Shown: one piece after another, positions 1 to 22,919 of the stretch
Layout: every line of letters starts with the position of its first letter
Position numbering within the stretch: position 1 is the stretch's first letter
NCBI GenBank assembly: GCA_016584305.1
Contig: JACEEZ010006417.1
Span: 177,501 to 241,500 of the forward strand
Direction of reading: 5' to 3'
DNA length: 64,000 bases
DNA from: Chionoecetes opilio
Taxonomy: Eukaryota; Arthropoda; Malacostraca; Decapoda; Majidae
Notes under the pieces: model-generated
Database searches by the model: none
Seen by the model: only the letters and a program-made list of their open reading frames with translations
What the model was told of the DNA's origin: nothing
Translations under genes and position numbers: made by a program

Positions 1-248
1 AAAAAATTAATAATGTGTGTTCCCGGAAATATAAGTCCCCCTTAAAATTCCTAACCTCCCAACCAAGTGGTCTATGCATGCATACACGCCACGCCTGCAG
101 AACAGAGCTCAACAATGCCGCGCAACAAATTCGCCGATTGTCGTCTTCGTTTCTTAACTTTTGAAAATTACGATAACGCAAGTGGTAACGCTACATTTTT
201 TTGGTGCATTACTGGTAGTGCATTACTTTGGAAACCTTTGCATTACCG
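1..248. other. Non-coding, TAACGC-rich flank
   Basis: No convincing gene. Bases 165-248 carry repeated TAACGC and GCATTAC motifs. Similar motifs resume at 1080-1140 and end in AAGTGCCCGGCTTTG, which resembles the ends of non-autonomous hAT elements. The TIR element at 249-1079 may therefore sit inside an older hAT-like MITE. This is inference from motif similarity only. Confidence 0.35.
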
Positions 249-1079
249 CGGTACACTAAACCCTTCATGTTCGCGGGCTTAAGGCTCGCGGATTTGATTA
301 CTCGCGGGTTTTCAACCCCCCCCCCCCTTTTTTTTTTATTTTATTTTTTTTTTTTTTTATTTTTTATTATTATTTTTTTTTTTTTTTACTCCTTCCCAAT
401 TGCTTGCTCTCTACAGGGGCCTCATCCGCCCATGTATGGAGTATGTCTCACATGTTTGGGGAGGATCCACGCATACAGCTCTCCTAAACATTGTTGAGTC
501 AAAAGCTTTTCGTCTCATCAACTCCCCTCCTCTGACTGACTGTCTTCAATCTTTAAATCACCGCCGCAATGTTGCTTCTCTTGCTCTCTTCTACCGTTAT
601 TTTCATGCTCACTGCTCTTCTGAACTTGCTAACTGCATGCCTCCCCCCCTCCCGCGGCCTCGCTGCACAAGACTTTCTACTCATTCTCATCCCTATTCTG
701 TCCATCTTCCTAATGCAAGAGTTAATCAGTATCTTTACTCTTTCATCCCTTTCACTGGTAAACTCTGGAACTCTCTTCCTGTTTCTATTTTTCCACTTTC
801 CTATGACTTAAATCTTTTCAAAAGAAGAGTAACAAGACACCTCCCGAACTAAATTGGCTCACCCCTCTTTTTTATTTTATTCTCTTACTGTCTTCTTTAT
901 AGGGACTGCCAACTAAGCGGGCTTTGTGTTACCCATTTTTGTTGTGCCCTTGGCCAGTTCCTTGTCATGTAAAAAAAAAAATGGGTAAATGAATGACTAA
1001 TGTCATGCTCGCGGATTTACTCTAATCGCGGGTGTCTCTGTTCCCTAACCCCCGCGAACATGAAGGGTTTATTGTACTG
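249..1079. mobile_element. Pogo/Tigger-like non-autonomous TIR element, interrupted by a LINE fragment
   Basis: The left end reads CGGTACACTAAACCCTTCAT and the reverse complement of the right end reads CAGTACAATAAACCCTTCAT. Both run on through TGTTCGCGGG, giving terminal inverted repeats of about 30 bp. The ends resemble pogo/Tigger-type termini (inference). The interior holds a C/T-rich block (309-388) and a LINE reverse-transcriptase fragment (about 389-1000). A solitary right end of the same family lies at about 43042-43094 and again at about 62632-62684. No transposase is present. Confidence 0.65.
400..852 (+). pseudogene. Non-LTR retrotransposon ORF2, C-terminal reverse-transcriptase fragment
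   Basis: The frame encodes about 150 residues ending RRVTRHLPN. The segment MLALYRGLIRPCMEYVSHVW is typical of the C-terminal part of jockey-type LINE reverse transcriptases, followed by SKAFRLINSPPLTDCL and TGKLWNSLP. The catalytic palm is missing, so it is 5'-truncated and not functional. It continues as an untranslated tail ending in an A-rich stretch and ATGGGTAAATGAATGA near 970-1000. The same 3' part recurs at 9459-9690 (+) and 24728-24855 (-), each time inside another TIR element. Confidence 0.85.
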
Positions 1080-1569
<490 letters not shown>

Positions 1570-1742
1570 CAATAATAAACCAAAACCACAACTTTTTACC
1601 ACGACCACCTTCTCCCCCCCCCTCAACCACAGAACGGCGACACCACCACCACCACTACCACCACCACCACCCCCGCCAACCCCACCACCAACAACACCAC
1701 CAACCCAGGAGGGGGGGGCGGGGGGGGCGTAGGGGGGCCCAG

Positions 1743-10749
<9,007 letters not shown>

Positions 10750-11893
10750 CCCCACCCATCCACCTGCTGACCTTCTACGGGGGGCGGGGGCATGGCAATC
10801 ATCGGGGAGGTCAATCGGATATCTAGCTGGCTCGGGTCGTTTTGGGTGAGTCAGAGCCAGGAGTCGGGTCAATCGGGTCAATCGGGTCAGGCTCAGGCGC
10901 AAAGTCGGGTCGTTGCATATGCTGAGCATCATGAGGAGGAGGCAGAAGTAGGTTATCTAGCTAGACATAGTAGTTATCTAGCAGCCTCGCATGCCTCTTC
11001 CTCCTCTCCGGTCCCCTCGACGTCGCGTCCACCTATGGCTCTGCATCCTACCTCTTCCACCTCTCCTGTCCCCTCGACCTCCCGTGCACCTATGGCTCTA
11101 CGTTCTACCTCTTCCTCCTCTACGGTCCCCTCGACGTCGCGTCCACCTATGGCTCTACATCCTACCTCTTCCACCTCTCCGGTCCCCTCGACCTCCCGTG
11201 CACCTATGGATCTACGACCTACCTCTTCCACCTCCTCCTCCACCTCCTCCTTACATCTCTCCCCTCTGAGGTGGAGGGGGAAGCCTAACCCCTGCCAATC
11301 CCCTACAACCTCCCCTGCACCCCTACACCCCCAGGAGCAGGAGGACGAGGCAGGGGAGACATCAGATCTAACCTGGAGTCCACTACCGAAACGACACGAA
11401 CGGTCGAGAATGACGGAGAAACTATGCGTTGCTCTGATGTGTGGGGGGGCGGAGGGGAAGGAGAAGGGGGCGCAGGATACCTCTATACGCATACGCCCAC
11501 GCCCGGCCACCCTGTACCCCGACAACACCGGTTACCCCCACAGATAGAAGCAGGTCGAGTCAAACATGGCCCTACCGATACCCACCTTTCGAGCTCCCTT
11601 CCCCTACGCTATCGCTCTCCCCACCTCTATCACCCAACTCATACCAGTTACGGCCATGCACCAACCCCAGGGACACCCCAACACATCACCCCAACCCCCC
11701 ACACCCCTCACTACCCCCCGCACCAGCCCGGGATTTGACCTTAGAGTCGTTACATGACCTCGAGTGGTTGGCCGAGATGGACCCGGGCGACCAAGTGGTG
11801 TTGGAGGTCCATGTTATTTGGTCTATCTTGTCACTTATGGTGGTGTTGCTAGCGTGTTATAGCCTTCATCACCACCCTCCTCTGTCTGGCTGA
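10750..11893 (+). other. Region 3' of FAM91A1 with uncertain Ser/Thr/Pro-rich reading frames
   Basis: Begins directly after the stop codon, so it is most simply 3' UTR. One frame (ATG 10792 to 11547) encodes 251 residues, including four repeats of SxVPSTSRPPMALHPTSST type coded by a 57-bp tandem repeat (about 10998-11230). A second frame (11441-11893) ends with DLEWLAEMDPGDQVVLEVHV and a hydrophobic helix IWSILSLMVVLLACYSL. I recognise neither. A mucin-like membrane protein disrupted by frameshift, or chance frames in GC-rich UTR, are both possible. Confidence 0.35.
10998..11230 (+). repeat. 57-bp tandem repeat (about 4 units)
   Basis: Unit contains GTCCCCTCGACGTCGCGTCC and ACCTATGGCTCTACATCC. 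Alternating units have CGTCGCGTCC and CCTCCCGTGC, so the ancestral duplication may have been a 114-bp pair. Confidence 0.9.
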
Positions 11894-11910
11894 TGGTGGT
11901 GATGATGGGT

Positions 11911-12645
<735 letters not shown>

Positions 12646-12725
12646 TGCCATGGACGTTTTTAAGGTTCTATAGTTGTATGTTTAAAATTATGATGTAAAA
12701 AAAACTCTTACTCCTAAACTAAACC
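12646..12725. other. Short unique spacer
   Basis: No feature seen. CTCTAACT-type repeats follow. Confidence 0.5.
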
Positions 12726-13790
<1,065 letters not shown>

Positions 13791-13920
13791 ATCTAAAATA
13801 TTAATCTAATCTAAACGTAACCTTAGCACGTTATTGGAAGGAAATTATATCACAAAAATTGCACCATTCTTAATACTTAAAAAAATATATGCTCTCTAAA
13901 TTATGGGAAGAAAAAAGCTA
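13791..13920. other. AT-rich spacer
   Basis: TTAATCTAATCTAAA repeats, then unique sequence. No gene seen. Confidence 0.5.
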
Positions 13921-13987
13921 CCGTAGATAACACTAAAGTCGCCAGGTCAACGTTTTTTTTCCATGTACAGACGTGTGGTGGTGTTGA

Positions 13988-14204
<217 letters not shown>

Positions 14205-14206
14205 AA

Positions 14207-14409
14207 CCCCTTCACGCCCAGATCTTTCCTTTGCTATATAAAACTGTCTGTTGTGAGCCATTAAATTACGAAAAGTCACTGAATATACCAAATTAGTTAG
14301 TGGACAAGGATACTAAACAGGTCATAGCTATAAAATATTGCTTATAGTCACTACAAATCGTCTAATGGCACCAAATTACAATGGAAATTACGTTCTGGGC
14401 GTGAAGGCG
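14207..14409 (+). mobile_element. TTAA MITE (piggyBac-type target), copy 1
   Basis: Termini CCCCTTCACGCCCAGATC and its near inverse ending GGGCGTGAAGGCG are flanked by TTAA on both sides (14203-14206, 14410-14413). The interior contains CTGAATATACCAAATTAGTT and GCTATAAAATATTGCTTATA. About 203 bp, non-coding. Other copies: 18522, 21440, 28052, 38577, 47914 and 60745. Confidence 0.88.
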
Positions 14410-14721
14410 TTAATACTTACATTTGTACATCCATGATTTCAGGACAGTTAGAAGGGGCTATCTGGAGAGTCTGTGTCATTTTGTGTCTTCATCTGTGTCA
14501 TAGTATGGCTATAAATGAACACATTACAAAAATATCAACAGAGTGGCGACCTACACTAAGGTCGCCAGCTAGTGTTTATGTCCTCCCGCCCGAAAGAGCT
14601 GCTGTCTGTCGTCGCGCGAAAAAAAACAGAGTAGCGAAATTGTAAACCATATATACTTGCAGATACAAAGCATAAAACAACGCTGAAACAGGGTAGATTA
14701 TACAGTCATGATATAAACTAC

Positions 14722-15138
14722 CCGTGCTGGGCGTCGCGGAATTATAGTCCGCGATTCCGCGATCGTGGACTACCAAAAATCGATCGCGGATTTTTTATTA
14801 AATTTGAATTCATTCCGCGATTGCGTTTGCGATCACGGAATTAATTTTTTTTTAATGGAATTTTTTTTGCCTTTAATTCCGCGATTTGTAGTCCACGATC
14901 CAAAATGGTTACTACACTAAAGAGTTAAGACTTAACAGCAATTACTTAATGGGCTATAATGGCTTAATGCTTTATTTCTTCAAAGAAAAACTTCGCTAGC
15001 GATTACCGATTCGGAATAAACGATCGCAGAATTTTAATTCAAACTTAAATAAATATTCCGCCATCGCGGAACGCCAAATTTTCGATCGCGGAATAGCGAT
15101 AGTGGACCACCTATTTTTGGATCGCGTGCCCGGCACTG
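14722..15138. mobile_element. hAT-like palindromic MITE with 8-bp duplication
   Basis: Left CCGTGCTGGGCG and reverse complement of right CAGTGCCGGGCA; the interior is rich in CGATCGCGGAATT in both orientations, so the unit folds on itself. The direct repeat TAAACTAC lies on both sides (14714-14721 and 15139-15146), the 8-bp target duplication expected of hAT elements. 417 bp, no coding capacity. Confidence 0.88.
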
Positions 15139-15197
15139 TAAACTACTGTGTATCATCTTCAGTGGCACAGACACAGCAGTAGTGAGGCTATCATTCG

Positions 15198-16320
15198 TAA
15201 TATATGGCAGCTGGCGACATTAGTGCAGGTGGCGACTGTGCTGTTATCTACGGTAATATATGGCAGCTGGCGACATTAGTGCAGGTGGCGACTGTGCTGT
15301 TATCTACGGTAATATATGGCAGCTGGCGACATTAGTGCAGGTGGCGACTATACTGTTATCTACGGTAATATATGGCAGCTGGCGACATTAGTGCAGGTGG
15401 CGACTATACTGTTATCTACGGTAATATATGGCAGCTGGCGACATTAGTGCAGGTGGCGACTATACTGTTATCTACGGTAATATATGGCAGCTGGCGACAT
15501 TAGTGCAGGTGGCGACTGTACTGTTATCTACGGTAATATATGGCAGCTGGCGACATTAGTGCAGGTGGCGACTATACTGTTATCTACGGTAATATATGGC
15601 AGCTGGCGACATTAGTGCAGGTGGCGACTATACTGTTATCTACGGTAATATATGGCAGCTGGCGACATTAGTGCAGGTGGCGACTGTGCTGTTATCTACG
15701 GTAATATATGGCAGCTGGCGACATTAGTGCAGGTGGCGACTATACTGTTATCTACGGTAATATATGGCAGCTGGCGACATTAGTGCAGGTGGCGACTATA
15801 CTGTTATCTACGGTAATATATGGCAGCTGGCGACATTAGTGCAGGTGGCGACTATACTGTTATCTACGGTAATATATGGCAGCTGGCGACATTAGTGCAG
15901 GTGGCGACTGTACTGTTATCTACGGTAATATATGGCAGCTGGCGACATTAGTGCAGGTGGCGACTATACTGTTATCTACGGTAATATATGGCAGCTGGCG
16001 ACATTAGTGCAGGTGGCGACTATACTGTTATCTACGGTAATATATGGCAGCTGGCGACATTAGTGCAGGTGGCGACTATACTGTTATCTACGGTAATATA
16101 TGGCAGCTGGCGACATTAGTGCAGGTGGCGACTATACTGTTATCTACGGTAATATATGGCAGCTGGCGACATTAGTGCAGGTGGCGACTATACTGTTATC
16201 TACGGTAATATATGGCAGCTGGCGACATTAGTGCAGGTGGCGACTATACTGTTATCTACGGTAATATATGGCAGCTGGCGACATTTAGTGCAGGTGGCGA
16301 CTATACTGTTATCTACGGTA
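15198..16320. repeat. 56-bp satellite (about 20 units)
   Basis: Unit GGTAATATATGGCAGCTGGC, then GACATTAGTGCAGGTGGCGA and CTATACTGTTATCTAC. Units differ mainly at CTATACTG versus CTGTGCTG or CTGTACTG. The unit equals the terminal part of the MITE at 47352-47595 with a small internal deletion. Confidence 0.95.
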
Positions 16321-16322
16321 AC

Positions 16323-16555
16323 TACAAATATTCATAAGTAAACATTTTTAAAAACATTATTTGCCTTTTTAGTCGCATTATTATTGAAAAAGAAAATATC
16401 CAAAAAAATCTAATTATAATCCAAATTAATCCTAAATTCTAAAATCCTATAAAATTCTAATCTACAAAATTCTATCTATTCTATAATACACGCAAAAAAA
16501 AAATTACTTTATGTCCTAACTGCCTTCCCTAATCCTTGCTAGATGTGTTAGAAGT
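16323..16555. other. AT-rich spacer
   Basis: TCTAATCTACAAAATTCTA-like low-complexity sequence. No gene seen. Confidence 0.5.
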
Positions 16556-16558
<3 letters not shown>

Positions 16559-16599
<41 letters not shown>

Positions 16600-16725
16600 C
16601 AGAGAAAGAAAAAGAGAGAGAGACAGACACAGAGAGAGAGAGAGAGAGAGAAGACACAGAGACAGACAACCAGAGAAAGAAAAGAGAGAGACAGACAGAG
16701 AAAGAAAAGAGAGAGAGAGAGAGAG
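16559..16725. repeat. (GA)n / (GACA)n microsatellite
   Basis: GA repeats interspersed with ACCAGAGAAAGAAAAGAG motifs that occur three times. Confidence 0.9.
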
Positions 16726-16799
16726 ACGTGACATTATACCAAAAAAAAAAGTCAATATTTTAAAGTAATTTTTTAACATTGCTACAGAAAACTTTGTAC

Positions 16800-17770
16800 C
16801 TGTTTATTTTATTGACATTAATTATTTATTCTTCATTTATTTATTTATTTATTCATTCATCTTCATTTCTTCATTTACATTTATTCATTCATGCTTAACA
16901 TCTTCATTTATTTCATTATTCATTTTTCAGACATTTATTCTTCATTTCTTCATTTTATTTATTCATTTTATTTATGTATTATTCATTTTATTTATTATTC
17001 ATTTTATTTACGTATTCATTTTATTTATCTTCATTTTATTTATTATTCATTTTATTTATTCATTTTCATTTATTTATTATTCATTTTATTATTTCATTTT
17101 ATTTACGTATTCATTTTATTTATTATTCATTTTATTTATTATTCATTTTATTTATTATTCATTTTATTTATTCTTCATTTTATTTATTATTCATATCATT
17201 TTATTTATTATTTATTTTATTCATTCATTTATTATTTTTTTTATTTATTTATTATTCATTTATTATATTCATTTTATTTATTCATTTTATTATTATATTT
17301 CTATTTTTTATTATTCATTTGTTATTTATCATTTTATTATTATTAATTTCTTCATTTTATTTAAATTCATTTATTTTATTTTTTTTATTTTTATTATTCA
17401 TTTTTTATTATTCATTTATTTTTCATTATTTATCATTTATTATTCATTTTATTTGTTATTCATTTTATTTATTATTCATTTTATTTCATTTCTTCATTTT
17501 ATTTATTATTCATTTTATTATTATTAATTTTATTTATTATTTTTATTTATTATTCATTTGATTTATTCATTTTATTTATTATTAATTTCTTTATTTTATT
17601 TATTATTTATTTTATTCATTCATTTTATTTATTATTCATTTTATTTATTCATTTTATTTATTATTCATTTGATTTATTATTCATTTCATTCATTTCTTCA
17701 ATTATTTATTCTTCATTTCATTCTTTTTGTTATCATTCATTCTTCACTTATTTAGTCATTTGCTCATTTT
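16800..17770. repeat. Degenerate TTCATTTTATTTATTA array
   Basis: About 1 kb of repeating TTCATTTTATTTATTATTCA, with variable spacing. Tyr/Phe/Ile-rich open frames across it are artefacts. Confidence 0.9.
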
Positions 17771-17824
17771 TTCTCCACTATCATTATAATTCATGCCACC
17801 ATTAACGTATTTATTCACTGTTTC

Positions 17825-18518
17825 CTTCACTCCTTCACGCCCAGACCTTTCTTCATCCAGATATTTGAAGGCCATTCATATATTCCTCAGCAACTGGTAT
17901 GTATCTCCTGTGATCTTGTTTATATGCTTCTCAGGTGACAAATTATCCGTAGGTGACAAATTATCCGTAGGTGACAAATTATCCGTAGGTGACAAATTAT
18001 TATCCGTAGGTGACAAATTATCCGTAGGTGACAAATTATCCGTAGATGACAAATTATCCGTAGGTGACAAATTATCCGTAGTGACAAATTATCCGTAGGT
18101 GACAAATTATTATCCGTAGGTGACAAATTATCCGTAGGTGACAAATTATTATCCGTAGGTGACAAATTATCCATAGGTGACAAATTATCCGTAGGTGACA
18201 AATTATCCGTAGGTGACAAATTATCCGTAGGTGACAAATTATCCGTAGGTGACAAATTATTATCCGTAGGTGACAAATTATCCGTAGGTGACAAATTATC
18301 CGTAGGTGACAAATTATTATCCGTAGGTGACAAATTATCCATAGGTGACAAATTATCCGTAGGTGACAAATTATCCGTAGGTGACAAATTATCCGTAATC
18401 CACACTCCCAGATCTTTTTCGACCTTTGTTTTGATTATCCATTCATTTCCCATCGAATACTTTCCTCTCTGTCTCTTTTTGCTACTGCCCATTTCCATCA
18501 CTTTACACTTTTTAGCAT
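17825..18518 (-). pseudogene. LINE reverse-transcriptase fragment containing an in-frame 18-bp array
   Basis: Minus-strand frame: CKVMEMGSSKKRQRGKYSMG, then NEWIIKTKVEKDLGVWIT, then many DNLSPT repeats, then DNLSPEKHINKITGDTYQLL and RNI, stop, MAFKYLDE. The flanks are contiguous LINE ORF2 sequence (EKDLGVWI and KHINKITG motifs). A normal LINE has one DNLSP here, so the array grew inside the coding region. The internal stop and missing palm make it a relic. The left edge carries a TTAA-MITE-like end (CTCCTTCACGCCCAGACC). Confidence 0.85.
17936..18400. repeat. 18/21-bp array inside the LINE fragment (about 25 units)
   Basis: Unit GGTGACAAATTATCCGTA, with 21-bp variants carrying an extra TAT. 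A larger block ending in the ATCCATAGG variant appears twice (about 18120-18200 and 18300-18380), suggesting a second round of duplication. Confidence 0.95.
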
Positions 18519-18521
18519 TAA

Positions 18522-18726
18522 CGCCTTCACGCCCAGATCTTTCCTTGGCTATATAAGAATGTCTGTTGTCAAGCCATAAAATAACGAAAAGTCACTGAAT
18601 ATACCAAATGAGTTAGTGGACAAGGATACTAAACAGGTTATAGCTATAAAACATTGCTTATAGTCACTAAAAATCGTCTAATGGTACCCAAATTACAATG
18701 GAAATTACGTTCTGGGTCTCAAGGGG
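18522..18726 (+). mobile_element. TTAA MITE, copy 2
   Basis: TTAA flanks at 18518-18521 and 18727-18730; termini CGCCTTCACGCCCAGATC and GGGTCTCAAGGGG. Interior as in copy 1. Confidence 0.88.
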
Positions 18727-18895
18727 TTAATGGAACATTGCATTGTACTTTACGTTGTCAGAATAACCTTGAGGTATTACGAACTAGTCTATTTGTGTGT
18801 TAATATATATATTTCCTTATTGTATTATGTTATCATTATTAATGTCCCTTGTAACGCTGTGATTTATTTATGTTTATAGGTCAAATAAGTGGGCC
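18727..18895. other. Unique AT-rich spacer
   Basis: No feature seen. Confidence 0.4.
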
Positions 18896-19470
18896 TTTTT
18901 TATTATTAATTTACTGTTTACTGTTATTTTTGGACAGTTCTGGGTTTTTTGTCAATTCTGGGTTTTTTTGTCAATTCTGGGTTTTTTGTCAATTCTGGGT
19001 TTTTTAGGATTAATTTTCTGTTTACTGTGTTAATTTTGGACAGTTCTGGGGTTTTTGGGGTCAATTCTTGGTTTTTTGGGGTTAATTTACTGTTTACTGT
19101 GGTTTTTTTTTACTGTTATGGGTTTATTTTGTTGTCAATTCTGTTTTTTTTTAGTCAATTCTGGGTTTTTGGGGGAATAATTTACTGTTTTCTGTTATTT
19201 TTGGACAGTTCTGTTTTTTTGTCAATTCTGGGTTTTTTGGGGTTAATTTACTGTTTTCTGTTATTTTTGGACAGCTCAGTTTTTTTTTAGTCAATTCTGG
19301 GTTTTTTGGGGTTAATTTACTGTACTGGTTTTTTTTTTACTGTTCTGGGTTTATTTTGTTGTCAATTCTGGGTTTTTTTTAAGTCAATTCTGTGTTGTGG
19401 TTTTTTTATTTACTGTTTTCTGGGTATTTTTTGGACGGTTCTGGGTTTTTTGTCTGGGTATTTCTGTTTA
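18896..19470. repeat. Degenerate GTCAATTCTGGGTTTTTT repeats
   Basis: Irregular repeats of GTCAATTCTGGGTTTTTTG and TTACTGTTTACTGTTATTTT. Two larger blocks (about 19020-19110 and 19195-19330) repeat the same order. Confidence 0.85.
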
Positions 19471-19660
19471 TAGGTAAAATAACAATGATTTCTTTCTTCC
19501 AGTTGTTGGAGAAAAAAAATCTAATCTTGGAGAAAAGAATGAAAGTCTTGGAGAAAAAGTTGTGTGTTGGGAGAAAGTTAACATACATACGTACACACAG
19601 GCAAGGTGACACGCGTACGTACAGACACACAGAGGACAGGTTAGTTTTTGCTTCTGTTTT
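19471..19660. other. Unique spacer
   Basis: GGAGAAAAA-type short repeats and a CGTACACACAGG segment. No gene recognised. Confidence 0.4.
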
Positions 19661-20240
19661 GTTGTAAGAATTGTTTCAGTTTTTAGTCTGCATTATTTTT
19701 TTTGTATTTTAATGATTTAATTTTTTTTTTATTTAATTTTAATTTTATTTTTTATTTATTTTGATTATTTTTTCAGTTATTTTATTTTTATTTTTATTTA
19801 TTCAGTTTTTATTTTATTTATTTTATTCAGTTTTTATTTTATTATTTATTTTATTAAGTTTTTTTTTCTATTCAGTTTTTATTTTATTCAGGTTTTTTTT
19901 TTATTAACTTTATTTTATTCAGTTTTTATTTTGTTCAGTTTTTATTTTATTCAGTTTTTATTTTCAGTTTTTATTTTATTCAGTTTTTATTTTATTCAAT
20001 TTTTATTTTATTATTTGTTTTATTAAGTTTTTATTTGATTTATTTTATTCAGTTTTTATTTTTATTTATTTTATTCAGTTTTTATTTTATTATTTATTTT
20101 ATTCAGTTTTTATTTTATTTATTTTATTCAGTTTTTATTTTATTATTTATTTTATTCAGTTTTTGTTTTATTCAGTTTTTATTTTATTCATTTTATTCAG
20201 TTTTTATTTTATTCAGTTTTTATTTTATAAGTTTATGGTT
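19661..20240. repeat. T-rich TTCAGTTTTTATTTTA array
   Basis: Degenerate repeats of TTTTATTCAGTTTTTATTTTA. No coding signal. Confidence 0.9.
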
Positions 20241-20284
20241 ACTTTTTGTATGCTCCTTTTTGTCACTCATTTTTTATACTTTTG

Positions 20285-21303
20285 TCTCTTTTTTGCACTT
20301 ATGGAAAAAAAGTAATTATCTTTTTTGCACTTATGGAAAAAAAGTCAATTATCTTTTTTGTACTTATGGAAAAAAAGTCAATTATCTTTTTTGTACTTAT
20401 GGAAAAAAAGTCAATTATCTTTTTTGTACTTATGGAAAAAAAGTCAATTATCTTTTTTGTACTTATGGAAAAAAAGGAAATTATCTTTTTTGCACTTATG
20501 GAAAAAAAGTAAATTATCTTTTTTGTACTTATGGAAAAAAAGTCAATTATCTTTTTTGTACTTATGGAAAAAGTCAATTATCTTTTTTGCACTTATGGAA
20601 AAAAAGTCAATTATCTTTTTTGTACTTGTGGAAAAAAAGTCAATTATCTTTTTTGCACTTATGGAAAAAAAGTCAATTATCTTTTTTGTACTTATGGAAA
20701 AAAAGTCAATTATCTTTTTTGTACTTATGGAAAAAAAGGAAATTATCTTTTTTGTACTTATGGAAAAAAAGGAAATTATCTTTTTTGCACTTATGGAAAA
20801 AAAGTCAATTATCTTTTTTGTACTTATGGAAAAAAAGTCAATTATCTTTTTTGTACTTATGGAAAAAAAGTCAATTATCTTTTTTGCACTTATGGAAAAA
20901 AAGTCAATTATCTTTTTTGCACTAATGGAAAAAAAATCAATTATCTTTTTTGCACTTATGGAAAAAAAATCAATTATCATTTTTACACTTATGGAAAAAA
21001 AATCATCTTTTTTGCACTTATGGAAAAAAAGTCAATTATCTTTTTTGCACTTATGGAAAAAAAATCAATTATCTTTTTTGCACTTATGGAAAAAAAATCA
21101 ATTATCTTTTTTACACTTATGGAAAAAAAATAATCTTTTTTGCACTTATGGAAAAAAAATCAATTATCTTTTTTGCACTTATGGAAAAAAAGTAAATTAT
21201 CTTTTTTGCACTAATGGAAAAAAAGTAAATTATCTTTTTTGCACTTATGGAACAAAAAAAAATCAATTCGCTTTTTTGCACTTATGGAAAAAAGTAAATT
21301 ATT
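20285..21303. repeat. 33-bp AT-rich satellite (about 30 units)
   Basis: Unit CACTTATGGAAAAAAAGTCA plus ATTATCTTTTTTG. Because 33 is a multiple of three, several frames stay open for 300 residues; these are artefacts. Variants GTACTT/GCACTT and AGTC/AATC change along the array, the AATC form being confined to the right third. Confidence 0.95.
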
Positions 21304-21439
21304 AGTCTTCTGATTTCAAGTATTTTCTGTCTATACGTCTTTTCATTTTATTTTATAGAGGATTATTTTGATGTCACTTTCCAAGCTTTACAACTTACAA
21401 GTCTCCAGAAACTCATCTTTGGTATATGCATAGTTATAA

Positions 21440-21644
21440 CCCCTTCACGCCCAGATCTTTCCTTGGCTATATAAAATTGTCTGTTGTCAAGCCATAAAAT
21501 AACGAAAAGTCACTGAATATACCAAATTAGTTAGTGGACAAGGCTACTAAACAGGTCATAGCTATAAAACATTGCTTATAGTCACTACAAATTGTCTAAT
21601 GGTACCCAAATTACAATGGAAATTACGTTCTGGGCCTCAAGGGG
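21440..21644 (+). mobile_element. TTAA MITE, copy 3
   Basis: CCCCTTCACGCCCAGATC to GGGCCTCAAGGGG; flanks TATAA and TTTA are mutated TTAA. Confidence 0.85.
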
Positions 21645-22612
21645 TTTATCTAAATGGTAAAAGAAATGGTTATTGTAAAGTCTATTTTAATTATCAAGGC
21701 AAAAATTCCATTCTATCTTAAGGTCTCCTAGTCAGAGTTAAGTGTAGGCTAGTCACATGCCAGCCACTTGAATGGAGGAAGTGTCAGTGAAGTGGCCGCC
21801 ATGACACAGAGGGGCAGCGTTTACCTTAAAGTAATCGTCCAGACCATTTCATCATTCCTGATTTAATGCAGTCAAAATATAGCCGAGTATATCAACAATA
21901 CGTTGTCACTTTTTGCATCCAGTCACACGTTTTTAAATAATCCGCAATCAAAATCTGTTAATTCCCCGAGCTCTCAAAACACAACTGAGGACCAGCAGAA
22001 GACGCACCACGGCTCGGTGACGTCACAGGAGTGAGCCTCCCAGCCCCGCCCTGATACAAATACACGTAAACTCAGAAAAAAATATAGTACTTGAAGAATT
22101 TTGGGTGTTTCTGATATTTGTTTTTTGTGATGTGGCATATACTTGCATCCTTTATGGGTACAGCAAGAAATCTGTGCCTTTCCAGAGAGCTTACCACCCA
22201 TTTCCGACCTATACGGCCACGATAAATGTGTGGAGAAGGTGTGTGTGCCAGGGAGAGGCAGGCTGTGTGGTGCAGATTGTCGCCTCTCAGTGACGTCATC
22301 AGCAAGTTTCGCACCACGGCTGGAACCAGGATGTTGTTTGTCCCGCGCTATTTACAAAAGTCATGTTTTTAGGGAAATATGGCGTGGAAATGAATGATTT
22401 TTTTGTGGATTAGGTATTTTGAATGAACATGAAACATAGTTATGCAAAGAAAAAATGGGTCTGGACGATGACTTTGATCTATCGTGGCAAAACTGATGCA
22501 AAATGAAACATGTGAAATCAGTGATGTGCCGAGGCAGTGGCAAGATAAGCTTCGATTCCATTGTGCTGGTTTAAGTCTGTTCCTCAGGTGTTGTCTAATC
22601 ATTTGTCATATA
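21645..22612. other. About 970 bp of unique non-coding sequence
   Basis: No open frame over about 85 residues and no recognisable protein. Two similar motifs, CGCACCACGGCT, stand about 300 bp apart next to GTGACGTCA. Confidence 0.45.
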
Positions 22613-22811
22613 CAGTAAAACCTCGCGTATTCGGACACTCATTATTCGGACTTTGACATTATTCGGACCTCCTCTTTTTTTCTTTTTTTTTTAGGGGTCG
22701 AAATTTCGTAGCCTAGAATTTTTTTTTTTTTTTTTTTTGTAGTTGAAATTTCCTAACCTAGAATTTTTTTTTTTTTTTTTTTTTTTTTTCGGGGTTGAAA
22801 TTTCCTAACCT

Positions 22812-22847
<36 letters not shown>

Positions 22848-22867
22848 GGTTCGAAATTTCCTAACCT

Positions 22868-22919
<52 letters not shown>

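Noticed and set aside
15198..16320. CRISPR array
   Set aside because: Regular repeats, but repeats abut without unique spacers, there are no cas genes, and the sequence is eukaryotic.
20035..21305. Long Lys/Phe/Ile-rich frames in the 33-bp array
   Set aside because: Low-complexity satellite with period divisible by three; three frames open at once.
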